From NCBI RefSeq assembly GCF_016801865.2, contig NC_068938.1:34579759-34643758 (forward strand): DNA of 64,000 nt, read 5' to 3'. Below are positions 53,301 to 63,243 of the stretch, one piece after another (the first letter of the stretch is position 1; the number at the start of each line of letters is the position of its first letter). This DNA comes from Culex pipiens pallens (Eukaryota > Arthropoda > Insecta > Diptera > Culicidae). The notes beneath the pieces are model-generated. The model was not told the DNA's origin. It did not search any database and saw only the letters and a list, made by a program, of their open reading frames with translations. The translations under genes were made by a program, and so were the position numbers.

Positions 53301-56300
53301 TTTTTATTTCCAAATGTCAGATATTAAAAACTGTTGAAATTTCCTTTATTATTTTTCAAATTTATTTTTAATTTGAAATTTCAGAAATTTTAAACGTTAG
53401 TTTTTCCATATTTTTGAATTTTTATTTTCGTATTGATTTATTTTTATTTAAAATTTTCATATTTTTTATTATTGAACTTTTCAGCCAGAAAATTGATATT
53501 CGATTATTGTCGAGTTTTTTTTAAGAGCGGCCGTGGCTGACTGGTTAGGGTGTTCACTTTGTAAGCGAATGGTCCTGGGTTCGATTCCCATCTGCTCCCA
53601 ACGAGAAAGTATAGGAAATATTGAAACTCTGAACATGAACGAAAAATCAAAGTCGCTCGAGTCGGGGTGACAAGGGTTCTGAAGTTCTAAATAACGTTTA
53701 AATCCGATTGATGCAAACGTTTTTCAGGGCGGGGCTTGTCGATAAAGCTGAAGTACCTCGCGCTCGGCTAGCCAGCGTAGAAATGGGTCACCGAAGCTCG
53801 GCAGAGCTAACACCTTCAAAATGCCTATGGGAGTTATTTCCATGTATAGAATGTAGATCTAAAAATACATGGAAACAACTCAATTTGTAAGAAGCGATCG
53901 CGTGGTCCCGTTTGGTTGGTTGCACACACACACACAGTGATTATTTTTTCATTCTAATTTACTATTTCTGAAGCCCGAATTCAGAACCATCATTGACAGT
54001 CATTGCCCCAAAAGTGAAAGACACCATCTACCACCTTAAGCTCAACAATCAAAAATAAGAGCGATTTTTTTTTCTCCTGATTCGATTATCCGAAGGGAAA
54101 TTTTTCCGAGGCCTTCGGACAATCGAGTCTGGACTGTAAAAGAAATCTTTTTTAAAATCGTATTTTTTTTCAAAAATAAAAATAAATTTCAAAGCGCTTT
54201 TCGGTTCAGCTTGGCATGTTAAACAAACCCACAGAAAAAAAAATTGCCCGGAAAATGGCCAAGATTTTCGAACATTTTCATCTTTCTTGTCCCTCTTAGG
54301 GCCATCCATAAACTACGAAAACACTTGTACGAATCAATACCGATTTCAAAGTTGGTGAACAGGAGACTCCCAGGATTTGATCCCTGATAGTTCTGCTTGT
54401 GAGGCAGAACCAGCAACCATTTGGGCCACGGGGCCGGTCAACACAAAAATAATCTCGAAACTGCCATCCACTCAATCGGTTGCAATTTTCGGTGACTTAT
54501 CTGGATTTGGATTTTGACAAAGAACTTTGTCCTAAGGGCACTGTCTACGGGTGTCAATCCAAAATTTCGCGAAGCGAAAGTGTAACGATTTGTGTAATCG
54601 TTTAAACGCTTATATCTTCCACCCAATTCAAGCAATCTGCATGCTTTATCCACCAAACGAAAGGGGAAGTCTTAAATTGCAAGTAGACTACCTCACAAAG
54701 TTGATAAAACTTTGTTAAAGTACTCAAAAGTTAAGATGAAAAATAAAAATTCAGACCGGGAAAATCCCGGTCGCTGATTGGTTGAGCGCAACCTTTCCCG
54801 AACACATTAATCAGATTCAAGTATCTAGCACTTAGCAAATTTTGCTCTCTGCCACTGCTTCGAAAGCGTCGAGCCGTCACAGCCAAGCGAGGTTATAAAA
54901 GAGCGCCGTGCCGCCGGTTGAAGCTCAAACGAGTCCGAAGCTTTGCACGAGGAGGATCGAGAAGCAGCAGCAGCAGCAGCACAGCAGAGCCGCCGAGAGG
55001 AAGGAGAGAATTGAAAAATTGGAAAGAGAGGCAGAGCAGGCGCGGGAGGGAAAATTGCCGGCAACTTGGAGTGTCATCATCGCATGGTTTTATCATCGTC
55101 ATAAGACGTTAAAATGGCCCTTTTCAGGGCCAATTCACACGAAAGAGTATTCTTTAAAAATCTGGTTGGGTACGGTAGTGAGTGTTTGTGTGTGCGGAAG
55201 GGAAATCGAGTGGCAAGTTTGGGGCTTGAAAGAGCACCAAATTATCAACGCATACACACAAACGCGGGCTGGGGAGCTTCATTTGTGTGCGCCTGGTTTC
55301 TGCCGTGCAACTACCCTTCACGAGTTTGCTCATCCGATCGATCTTGGGGAAAATCGATTTTCGATATTAGTGTGGTTCCGCGAACACAATTTTAGTGTGG
55401 TTTACTACACACACACACACGAGCAAATCCACAGTCGATGGCGCTTTCTTGCTACAAATACACTTGCAACGCACTGTTTGGTGCTCTAGGTGGTGTGTAG
55501 TATGTGTAAAGAGAATGAATAAAAAGATCGGAACCCAATTTTTTGCGAAGCGAAATCGTTACGTGGTGATTTCCCCTCTTCGCAGACTTCCCCTCCTTTT
55601 CCTTCACGCTTATTGGTTGAACAAACCTTTCCCGATCATCCTCTCCGAGAGACGTGAGATTGATGTATCTAAAATCATCTCCACTCAAGCTCAAAATTTT
55701 CTGACAGCCGAAGAGTCAACATCGAGTGGCAGTTGCAAAATCAGAAGGGACAGCAGAAATTTCCCCCGGTCAACGACGTGGAGCGGTCACCGAAATGGCT
55801 CGGGCCGTCGCAGGAACGGGACGGATTGTCGCTGCAGGCCATCAAGGAAGAACGTTAGGGACCGATGTGGTCAAGCTGCTGATCCCGGAAGGCTCCGGTT
55901 AACGGCATCAGGAAGGGGTCTCCGTGTTGATCGAGAACCAGTTCCCTTTGGGTCAAGTTGGTTGTGGTTGCGATAAAGTTGATGGTTTTTGATACTGGAC
56001 ATGAAATTTAACATTTCGGCAGTCGTGACCGCAATCCGGAGTGGCCGGAGGCCCCGCGGATGTTCCGAAGGGGGACATTTGCCGAACCAAAAGAGTTGGG
56101 GCAATATGGGTATCAAACTTTATGGTTTTTGATACTGGACATGAAATTTGAAATTTCGGAAGTATTGGCCACAATCTGGAGTGGCCGGAGGCCCCGCGGA
56201 TGTTCCGATGAGGGGACATTTGCCGAACCATAAGAGTTAGGGCAATATGGGTATCAAACTTTATGGTTTTTGATACTGGACAAAAAATCTGACATTTCAG

Positions 56301-59300
56301 CAGTAGTGACCACAATCCGGAGGCCCCGGGGATGTTCCGGTGGGGGGACATTTCCCGAACCATAAGAGTTGAGGCAGTATGGGTATCAAACTTCATGGTT
56401 TTTGATACTGGACATGAAATTTGAAATTTCGGAAGTATTGGCTACAATCCGGAGTGGCCGGAGGCCCCGCGGATGTTCCGATGAGGGGACATTTGCCGAA
56501 CCATAAAAGTTAGGGCAATATGGGTATCAAACTTTATGGTTTTTGATACTGCACATGCATCTGACCATTATCTGAAGTAATAAATCGATTACTGCGATTG
56601 CCTTTTTATTATGCCGCGGCGAAATTCTGTTTCTGGAAATATAGAATAACTATTTCGAATTCAATTAGAGCCCTTGAAAGGGCAGTTTTAATGTATGCTG
56701 TTGAAATTTACTTTGCTGCCGCCAATTGCTTGCAACAGCCTTGCAAAAACATTTCCGCATCTTGATAACTTTCGAGTGGTGAGGGAAAGTCGATTGATTT
56801 CACCTTGATTTCTATTGCAGCTCCATTTGCAATTTCCGTCCCCTTAGTTCGATAGGACGTTGATATTAGGTCTATTCCCGTACTGCAGAATTCTGCAATT
56901 CTGCACAAAAACGGCAGCAGAGCGTTCCCGTACTTTTCTGCAACAAAAGTAACTTTTCTCTCAGGCAGAACTTCTGCAATGAGAGAGGTAGAAGTTGAAG
57001 CAAAACCGTTCCCGTACTTTTCTGCAAGCTCTCTCTTCTCTTTCTTGTTGAAAAGTTACTGCAATTTGGTGTGATCGGTGTGATGGATGTTGAGTACACG
57101 CTTACGTAAAATTTGCAATTTGGGTGAAATCAAGCATTTTATTATTATTTGTAATAATAAATAATTTTGGGGTTGTTTTTTTATGTCTGGTTTTATTGAG
57201 AACGATTTTTTATGTTAACGATTTCAGGCTTAGTTTATTCATGTAAATGATAAAGCGATTTTTTTAGTGTTAATATTTTTACCTGATAAAACTTAAGCCA
57301 TAGTGTTACAGCACGGCTAGTATCTCAACAAAAAAATGTACTTTAAAAACAAATAGTTTTTAAAAACTTTTAAAAGACACATTTCTTTTGAGTTTAATAA
57401 TTTCAAATAAATATTTGTTTAGGAATTATTTTTGATCATAAATTGATTTTGAAGATACTCAATATGTGTTTTAAAATAATAGGTAAATTTAATTGGCAGA
57501 TCGTAAATTGTACCTTCAACGGCGCAACCAATTTGTATTCTTATATGAACCAAAAAAATGATGTAATTTTGTCAAAATTTAAATTCTGAAATTCTGAAAC
57601 TCTGAAATTCTTCAATTTTTAAATTCTTAATTTCTTCGCCATCTTGAATCATAAAAATACACATGGAGTCATATTTTCGGTTAGAAACACATATTTAAAC
57701 GATTTAGAGTTTGGAAATTTTGACTGTTTCTTTTTTATTTATAATTTTGTTTTAAAATTTTTGATTGGAAGAATTTTTTAATTTTACTTATTTTTGAAGT
57801 TATAATTTATTTAATTTTCTATCTTATTATTTTTAACTATAGCTTTTGAATTTTTGGTGTTCTGCACCCATAAATATTCAAACTATTGTTTTTTATTTCG
57901 ATTTTTTTCGACCTGTATTATGTTTATTTTGAATTTTTAAAATTAGGATTATTTTTTGAAATTTTAAACATTTTGAAATATTTAGTTTTTAATTATTCGA
58001 ATTTTTAAACTATGAATTTGTGATTTATTATTTATTAATTTTTCTGATATAATTATTTGCATTTTTAAAATTCTCAAATATCTGATTTATGTTTTTTTAA
58101 AAGTTTCTCAATTTCAAAATATTAGTTTTTTTTTATACTTTTAATTATGGATTTCTTAATTTATAGATTTCTTAATTTATGTGTTTTAAAATTTTTGAGT
58201 TTGTGATTCATTTTTTTTTTTAATTTGTTCTCTCGTGAGGCATCCAGTCATAATCTATTTATGTTATCCTGAATAATCTTTCAAACATTCTGCTATTAAA
58301 ACATGTATTTTTGGTCCCTTCTATATTAAACCTTTGTTTGTCTTTTTTCAAATCAGGTTTATTAAACGTACCTGCCACTCTCATTTGTAAAATGGTTTAC
58401 CTAATGTAAAAGTTTTGAGTTGTTTCTAATATATAATTTCTACCTAAGCATAATTAATTTCTAGTTACTTAATAAATAATACATCCTTGATTTTATAAAA
58501 TGTTGTGCTGCATAAAAAAATAATTTCCCTTTTTTAGAGGCAAACTTGCTTCAATTACTTTTTCGGCAACCATTTTTTTTTATATTTTGAAATAATTAAA
58601 AAAACTTTAATACCCAATTTGAGTAAATCCACTCAACTGTGTACAATATTGCAGAAAAAGTACTGGAACGCGTTACCCAGGCAAAAGTTTTGCCGCTTCT
58701 CTTCTTGCAGAACTTCTGCAAAAGAGAGAGTTGAAGAGAGCGTACTGAAAAGTACGGGAACGTGCTGCAAAAAAGTGACTTATGCTGGCTGCAGAATTCT
58801 GCAGATCCTGCAGAAATTCTGCAATTCTGCAAGTACGGGAATAGACCTATTATGTCTTAAAACTATTCACAAAAGAGTTGTCTTATGTAATTATAAGGGA
58901 ATCATGGGGAAATTTGGACCGGACATTCTTATCGAAAATTTCAACAATCATCTTGCAAAGTTCTTTGTCATACTGGTCATGTGTAACATAACCACCTGCA
59001 CCTTTTTTTTCTAGGGGTTCGAGGTTATGTTTAGTAGTATTGAAAACTCACCGAGGTGTCCGAAACGGCCGGATCTGCCGATTCTGTGCAGATAGGTCTC
59101 CGCCATCTTGGGGAAATCAAAGTTAATCACAACGTTCACAGCCTGCACGTCGATACCGCGCGTGAAGAGATCGGAGCAGACGAGGTTCCGGCACAGCCCG
59201 GACCGGAAGTCGTGGAACACGCGGTTCCGGTGCGCCTGCTGCATCTTGGCGTGGATGTAGTAGCAGCAGTAGCCGAGCTCGGTGATCTTTTTCGCCAGCA

Positions 59301-60572
59301 GTTCGACACGCTGTGTCGAATTGCAGAAGATGATCGACTGGTTGATCTGGAGCTTGGAGAAGAGCGTGTTGAGGCAGTGCACCTTCTGCCGCTCCTGCAC
59401 GAACGCGTAGTACTGGGTGACACCCTTGAGGGTGAGCTCCTCCATCAGGTTGATCTCGTATGGCTCGCGCAGGTGCTTCTCCATGAAGTTCTTCACGCTC
59501 AGTGGGAATGTCGCCGAGAACAGCAAAATCTGGCGCTCTTTTGGCAATTTCATAATGACATGATCCAGCATGCCCTTGAAGTCTTGCGACAGCAGCTTGT
59601 CCGCTTCGTCTAATACTAACATACGGCAGTTGGCCATATTCGCCACCTCCTTGTCCATCAGGTCCAGTATACGGCCGGGCGTGGCGATGATCACTTGAAC
59701 TGTTGGCGAGGGGGGGAGGCGAGGAAACGCATTAGTGTCTCTGTTTTAGATCTAGTAGTGGGGATGAAGTTTTGTGCTTGGAGTGAGTTCAGTTAAATTG
59801 GCAATTTGGGTTTTGCATCAATGGTGCCCCCGAAGGGCATCTCAATGGCTGAGAGATTTATCATCATTTTAAGAGTAAAGGGGAAGCTTATCTGTAATGG
59901 CGACTGAATCTTACCTTTCTGATATATTCTCATAATATCATCCTTGAGGTTGGTACCACCGGTGGTCACCATCACCCGGATATGCATGTGCTTCGCGAGT
60001 TCGATGCAAATCTGTGACGTTTGCAGTGCCAGCTCGCGCGTCGGCACGATGATCAGCGCCTGGATGTAATCCTTGGTCGGATCGATCTGCTCTAGTACAG
60101 GGATGCTGTACGCGCCCGTCTTGCCGGTACCGTTCTTGGCCCGCGCCAAAATGTCCTTACCCACTAGTGCGATCGGGATGGCCGCCTCCTGGATCGGCGA
60201 GGGCTTCTCCCATCCCTTCTCGAAGATGCCCATCAGCAGCTCGCGCTTCAGGCAAAACTCCTCAAACTCGTTGCCTCGAGTATCCGTTACATCCTGCGAA
60301 GAGGGGTAAGAACATCGTTTTACTCTTATTCTCGTAACTACCAGACTTGCGTACTTACACTAGTCTTAATTCTAGTATCTTTGGGCGGTAGTTTGAGTTT
60401 GGCTTTCCATCCCATGTCGTCCACTTTCTCGCTGTAACGATAAGAAATGAAAGAAAAACAACACACTGATTAGTGTCTGTCCGTCCGTCCGACCGCTGCT
60501 AGAGCTGATAAGAAGCTGCCCTTACCCCTTCTGGCCGAGGTGGTTGTTCGAATTCAGCGTTTCAGTCATCAT
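50188..60572 (-). CDS. me31B: Me31B / DDX6-family DEAD-box RNA helicase
   Basis: Five coding exons on the minus strand: 60572-60526, 60431-60359, 60293-59915, 59699-59052 and 50357-50188, totalling 438 residues (the Drosophila protein is similar in size). All junctions are GT-AG with matching phase. Start ATGATG in TCACC context; N-terminus MMTETLNSNN as in dipteran Me31B. Motifs: Q-motif around 68-76 (WEKPSPIQE), ARAKNGTGKT at 90-99, PTRELA at 124-129, GGTN near 152, TPGR 173-176, DEAD at 197-200, SAT at 228-230, HRIGRSGR at 371-378. Nothing is missing. Family members are cytoplasmic ATP-dependent RNA helicases that repress translation and promote decapping in P-bodies and germ granules, with partners such as EDC3, Tral/LSM14, 4E-T and the CCR4-NOT scaffold. 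The frame at 59694 starts at an internal Met-like codon and a stop-containing intron read-through ends other apparent frames; only the spliced model is sensible. Confidence 0.95.
50390..50535 (-). repeat. Diverged inverted copy of the LINE target region
   Basis: Read on the minus strand, GCGCGCACACCGTC, GGGGGGTCACGAAAAG, ATGCGCAACATTTCTTG and CCGATCTGCATACTTAGCT match in order 41940-41953, 42150-42181 and 46522-46542 on the plus strand. It lacks both the 162-bp MITE and the LINE. The pair is either two copies of a dispersed repeat or an old inverted duplication. Confidence 0.75.
50594..50830. mobile_element. GGCCGTTGC-family MITE, 3' part
   Basis: Starts GGCCGTTGCAAATATTTTTT, then GGCTCTGACCAAAGTCGAAA and the AAATGCATTTTACAGG block, in reverse of the 20128-20592 order. 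The far end is lost in the dispersed repeat that begins near 50826. Confidence 0.6.
50826..51070. repeat. Dispersed repeat, also at 13850-14095
   Basis: The block ATAGCTCAATAAGAAGTGAG and following text match 13955-14090 on the same strand and 52604-52730 in reverse. The last two face each other across 51101-52416, so they may be the arms of one larger element. Confidence 0.5.
51101..52416. mobile_element. MITE with CTGCCGTTCGACGCATAA ends, split by an insertion
   Basis: The left end CTGCCGTTCGACGCATAAG with TGTCCCATGT and the right end ACATGGGACAATTATGCGT with GGCAG are imperfect inverted repeats (about 25 of 29). Additional inner copies of the GGGACAATTATGCGTAGAA motif lie at 51349-51367. 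The element at 51423-52309 is inside it. Confidence 0.55.
51423..52309. mobile_element. DNA element with TAGGGTAG...ATCAATAAGACAC ends
   Basis: Left: TAGGGTAGTCATCAATAAG and ACAC. Right: GTGTCTCATTGATGACTTC and TCTACCCTA. The interior repeats GGGGAACAATGAGACA and TGTCTCATTGTT several times. No transposase frame. It interrupts 51101-52416 and is therefore younger. Confidence 0.65.
52447..52730. mobile_element. Partial GGCCGTTGC-family MITE plus inverted dispersed repeat
   Basis: 52447-52603 has the family's GACATAAACCTTGAAAAATA and TTTGCAACTGCC terminus. 52604-52730 is the reverse complement of the dispersed repeat at 50930-51030 (GAAAGTTGCTTGCTCACTTC). Confidence 0.5.
52865..53116. mobile_element. 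Short GGCCGTTGC-family MITE with both ends
   Basis: Both termini are present: GGCCGTTGCAAATATTTTTC at the left and AAAATATTTGCAACGGCC at the right, a near-perfect inverted pair. The interior keeps the first half of the family sequence and has lost the second, making it a 250-bp internal-deletion derivative. Best copy for defining the family terminus. Confidence 0.75.
53117..53520. other. AT-rich intron sequence
   Basis: Homopolymer-rich A/T text with repeated TTTTAAATTT-type words. Nothing recognised. Confidence 0.4.
53523..53890 (+). mobile_element. tRNA-headed SINE (Thr-UGU-like head)
   Basis: 53525-53601 has a tRNA-like head: GAGCGGCCGTGGCTGACTGG with an A-box, an anticodon-loop analogue TTTGTAA, a B-box GGTTCGATTCCC, a 3' strand CTGCTC pairing with GAGCGG, and a CCA directly after. 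The anticodon stem has an A-C mismatch and the D-arm is poor. The tRNA-unrelated body (53602-53890) includes CGAAGCTCGGCAGAGC. The body end is approximate. Confidence 0.6.
54030..54138. mobile_element. pogo-like MITE end
   Basis: CTCAACAATCAAAAATAAG then GATTCGATTATCCGAAG and GAGTCTGGACTGTA repeat the right end of the 11125-13454 element in the same order. The left end is not visible. Confidence 0.55.
54297..54440 (-). mobile_element. SINE with Val-CAC-like head, next to a MITE fragment
   Basis: On the minus strand from 54440: GGCCCCGTGGCCCAAATGG (A-box region), stem TCTGC/GCAGA around the loop CTCACAA, then GGGATCAAATCCTGGG (B-box). The rest, GGGCCATCCATAAACTACG at 54299-54317 on plus, resembles the MITE terminus of 36382-36555. 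Not a functional tRNA as far as pairing shows. Confidence 0.5.
54740..54935 (+). promoter_or_regulatory. Candidate core promoter inside the me31B intron
   Basis: An inverted CCAAT (GATTGGTTGAG) at about 54775, then TTATAAAAG at 54893-54901, with about 25-30 nt to a GC-richer segment that could be transcribed to the right. A similar block (TTATTGGTTGAACAAACC, CTTTCCCGATC) recurs at about 55610-55635. The downstream sequence opens a 193-codon frame without known domains. It may be a retroelement promoter; direct evidence of a gene is absent. Confidence 0.3.
54936..55977. other. Unassigned GC-richer block in the intron
   Basis: Unique sequence with an AGC run (54964-54981), a CA run near 55410 and frames of 193 codons on plus (54908-55489, 55395-55976). 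No domain recognised. 55700-55977 leads directly into the tandem repeats and may belong to the same retroelement-like unit. Confidence 0.3.
55978..56560 (-). repeat. Tandem repeat, period about 140 bp, four units plus a partial
   Basis: The word GGTTTTTGATACTGGAC or a close form begins at 55984, 56124, 56265, 56397 and 56538, giving steps of 140, 141, 132 and 141. Each unit also has CCGGAGGCCCCGCGGATG and GGTATCAAACTT. On the minus strand a 147-codon frame (56396-55953) stays open through the units; three of four steps are multiples of three. Whether it is coding is unknown. Confidence 0.85.
56561..56867. other. Intron segment with a short minus-strand frame
   Basis: A minus-strand frame ends at 56708 and reads TKGTEIANGAAIEIKVKSID, then FPSPLESYQDAEMFLQG and CCKQLAAAK. 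Composition is protein-like, unlike most frames here, but I recognise no family. It is cut at its 5' side by the element starting at 56868. Confidence 0.3.
56868..58848. mobile_element. 2-kb DNA element with about 200-bp terminal inverted repeats
   Basis: Ends AGGTCTATTCCCGTACTGCA and its counterpart GTACGGGAATAGACCT, flanked by ATT on both sides. The terminal repeats (about 56868-57075 and 58640-58848) contain iterated CTGCAGAATTCTGCA palindromes and three copies of CGTTCCCGTACTTTTCTGCA or close forms. The 1.5-kb interior is extremely AT-rich without any frame. It is non-autonomous, family unknown to me; the 3-bp flank would suit a PIF/Harbinger-like insertion. Confidence 0.7.
59700..59914 (-). 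other. me31B intron 3
   Basis: 215-nt intron with donor GTAAGATTC at 59914 and acceptor GCCAACAG at 59700. It joins IYQK and VQVIIATPGR in phase 1. Reading through it would create a false C-terminus. Confidence 0.85.
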
Positions 60573-60723
60573 GGTGATTGTAGTAGAGTGCGTCTTAGAG
60601 CTTGGCTTATCCTCTACTGGTAGTTTTGCTTCTACGTTTTTTGTTTTGTTTTACACTTAGGCTACAAATTCACTGAATCTTCTTTTTCTTGATAGTATAA
60701 AAACAACTTGGTTGGTTCTTCCT

Positions 60724-60758
<35 letters not shown>

Positions 60759-62327
60759 TGTTTCAGCTTTGCGGTTTAAAATTACTCCTTATGGTTTAAT
60801 GTAGCTTACAATTTAATTTGATTTATTCACACTACTTTTAAGAGTTTGTTTTACGCTTCTTCGTAGAGACTTCTGTGTGTGTGTTATCTCGGTAGCATTT
60901 GTTTGACGTTCCAATTCCACCGCGCGCTCGCAACTCACTCGCACACAATGACGCGCACACTTTCAACTTGATTTTTACTTGTGGTATTTTACAGCTAATA
61001 TATAAATAATAAATTAAAAAAGTCTTGCTCTCTTCACCTCCCACCAAATTCTTTTTTTCTTTTCGCCTTTGTGTGTTTCACTGTGTGTCTTTTGCTATCA
61101 CTTGTAAAAAACTTTTTTTTTTTCTCTTCTCTTTTTTCAACACCATGCACTTTGAGTAATTACGCTTGATAAGTCTTCTTCTTCTTTTTTTTCTGTACAA
61201 TTGAAACGTGAGTGTGTATGTGTGTTGCGCGCGAGAGAAAAACAGCTGACTCACACACAGCGCGGACCGTCCGTCGAACCGTCGCCAAACTCCTTCTGCG
61301 ACACAAAACCGTCGAGAAAAAGGGGCTAAAGTCTGTAATTTTTTTTTCTTGTTTTTTACTCGATTCGACAGAACGCTTCTGGGATTTGTTCAGAGGATCA
61401 CAGTTTGCTGCTGCTGCTGCTTGCACTCATCCGCGGCGGAGAGCTTTGCGAGTTGTAGGAAACTTCTGGTTTTTGGCCGGAAGGCGGCCACACGCACCAA
61501 AACTGGCCGGCCGGGGAGGGGGATCCGCGACCTGCGCTGCGCTCGTGATTGCCACCAATTTTGGATCTGAAATTGAGTTGCAACACATAAAATGGTTAGA
61601 GTTTTTCTTATCGCGTGTTGCAACGGGGGACGCAATCGGCATGTGGGCAAGTGTACACGACCGTTATCAGTTGGGGTTTGTGAAGTAACCTTCATGCATT
61701 TTACGATAGCAGATTTCAGTGGTGAACACAAACATGATATTTTTATACAGGGGAAAATCTTTAGAAACATTTGTGCAAAATAGACTTGGAATCGAGTCGA
61801 GAGAATATCACAAATTATGTTTCTTTTTTATCGTACATTCAGAAACAGTTTAATATACTTTCTATAGCAGCGCTGACATGAAGGCACACGGACGCGGTTG
61901 CTCAATTCAATCGAGCAAATTAAAAACCGCATTAGATTTGACAGTTGGTTGAGTTTTGCCTTTCAGAACCATGTACCTAGCTCGAAAGGCACGATATCTG
62001 GTGAAAATTTAAAGAAATTGTCATCATTTTAGTTTCATTTGACTTAAAATGTCACCCCCTCTAAGGGGTGAGATTGGGTCAATTTTCAAACTATTGGCAT
62101 TTAAGGTAGTGTTCATCAAAGTCCACCATATTTTGGGAAAATGTTAGTAAGCTATCTATGAACAAATCTACGTATCGTTTTTTGACCCATAGTCATCCCC
62201 ACTGACGGTATCGAAAGTTCTTCGTCATGATGGTTTTAGTTGTAGCATTTACCCTGCACCTTTTATTCGTTTAGAGCGGGTTTCGTCCCGTTGGTAAGTT
62301 TTTTTTATGAATCATATATAGAAGATA
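60573..62327. other. 5' leader and upstream region of me31B
   Basis: The 5' UTR must lie just right of 60572 on the minus strand; its start is not evident. A pure CT run sits at 60728-60755. 60900-61560 is richer in CpG and TG, and 61390-61560 is a GC-rich island with CTG run and frames of up to 158 codons lacking known domains; this could be the promoter of me31B or of a divergent gene. 61790-62327 is repeat-like AT-rich DNA. Confidence 0.4.
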
Positions 62328-63243
62328 CAGGGGTTGGACAAAGTGATCGCGTCAGGCAAACATTTGTCAAATTTCAAATATGCCCATAACTTTTTGAAAA
62401 ATGAGCCAATTTTGAAGCTTTAACTCTAGTTGGGAGTTGGAAAACCACCGATCGCCAAAATATAGACAAATCAAGACCATTGGACAGTCGCTAGAAGCGG
62501 AGCCTGAAACGAATCGTAGAGTGGATCGCAGGATCATCGTGGTTATAGCAACGGCGTCCTTAAACGACTCACTTGAAGAACCGGGATCTACGCGTACAGT
62601 ACGGCGAGAGCTTCATTGAATGAGGATGCATGGGCGTGCAGCGAAGTGCCAAGGCTCACAAGGATTGGAGAATCGCCCAATGGAAAAAAGGTCGTTTATT
62701 CGGACGAGGCGACTCTCAAGGAATCGTACGATTTAGACTGCTTTAAGTCAACAGTGAAGCATAGAGGAGCGCTTCCGTTATGATTTGGAATGCAATTTCA
62801 TGGTACGGTGTTGGTCCGATAATTGCCGTAAAGGGAACCAGGAAGGCGGAGTACTACAGTGGTGTGCTGGAGAACCATGTTTATTTTTAGTGTTTTTAGT
62901 GGAGCATTTAGGTTCTTCCGTTGATGAAGATACATTTTCCAGACAGAGATAGAATCTTTCACGGCTAAAATCATCCGATCGTGGTTTAAAGAGCACAACG
63001 GAGCCTTCTGGAGTGGCCTGCACAACCACTGGATTCAAAGTTTAAACATAATCGAGACGTTGTGATCCACTTAGTTGCCTCTCCGTTGCTAAAAAGGACC
63101 GTAATATCGTATCAGATCATAAGCAAATGAATTCAATTTAAAGAAAAACGAAAATAAGTGTCGGAGCTCACGGTGGCTCTTATGACTTTTTGAAAACTCA
63201 CCCGAGATTTTTTCAGCAATCGCCGTGTTTGTCCAACTCGGTA
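62328..63243 (+). pseudogene. Tc1-like transposon relic with broken transposase
   Basis: Ends TACAGGGGTTGGACAAA and TTTGTCCAACTCGGTA form short inverted termini at TA. Inside, frames shift but several plus-strand stretches are transposase-like: NRRVDRRIIVVIATASLNDS; then RIAQWKK..VYSDEATL; then MIWNAISWYGVGPIIAVKGT with RKAEYYSGVLENHV, which is the catalytic-domain text of Tc1 elements. Multiple frameshifts and stops make it inactive. The region 62880-63200 is more decayed. Confidence 0.65.

Larger units (their letters stand above)
50358..59051 (-). other. me31B intron 4, 8.7 kb, filled with mobile elements
   Basis: Donor GTGAGT at 59051 and acceptor TTCCAG at 50358. The other introns of this gene are 65 to 215 nt, so this one has grown by insertion. 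Going rightward it holds a GGCCGTTGC-type MITE, a dispersed repeat, two nested DNA elements, more MITE pieces, two tRNA-headed SINEs, a pogo-like end, a promoter-like patch, a 140-bp tandem repeat and a 2-kb TIR element. All are annotated separately. Confidence 0.85.

Noticed and set aside
53525..53601. Functional tRNA-Thr gene
   Set aside because: Anticodon stem mismatch, weak D-arm and a templated CCA point to a tRNA-derived SINE.
54908..55489. 193-codon frame downstream of the TATA box as a gene
   Set aside because: Translation lacks any domain and begins in an AGC-run; kept only as an unassigned block with a promoter-like patch.
59056..59613. 185-codon plus-strand frame opposite me31B
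   Set aside because: Antisense shadow of the conserved helicase exon; the sense strand carries all the DEAD-box motifs.
61212..61688. 158-codon frame upstream of me31B
   Set aside because: Low-complexity start and end, no domain; more likely leader or promoter DNA.
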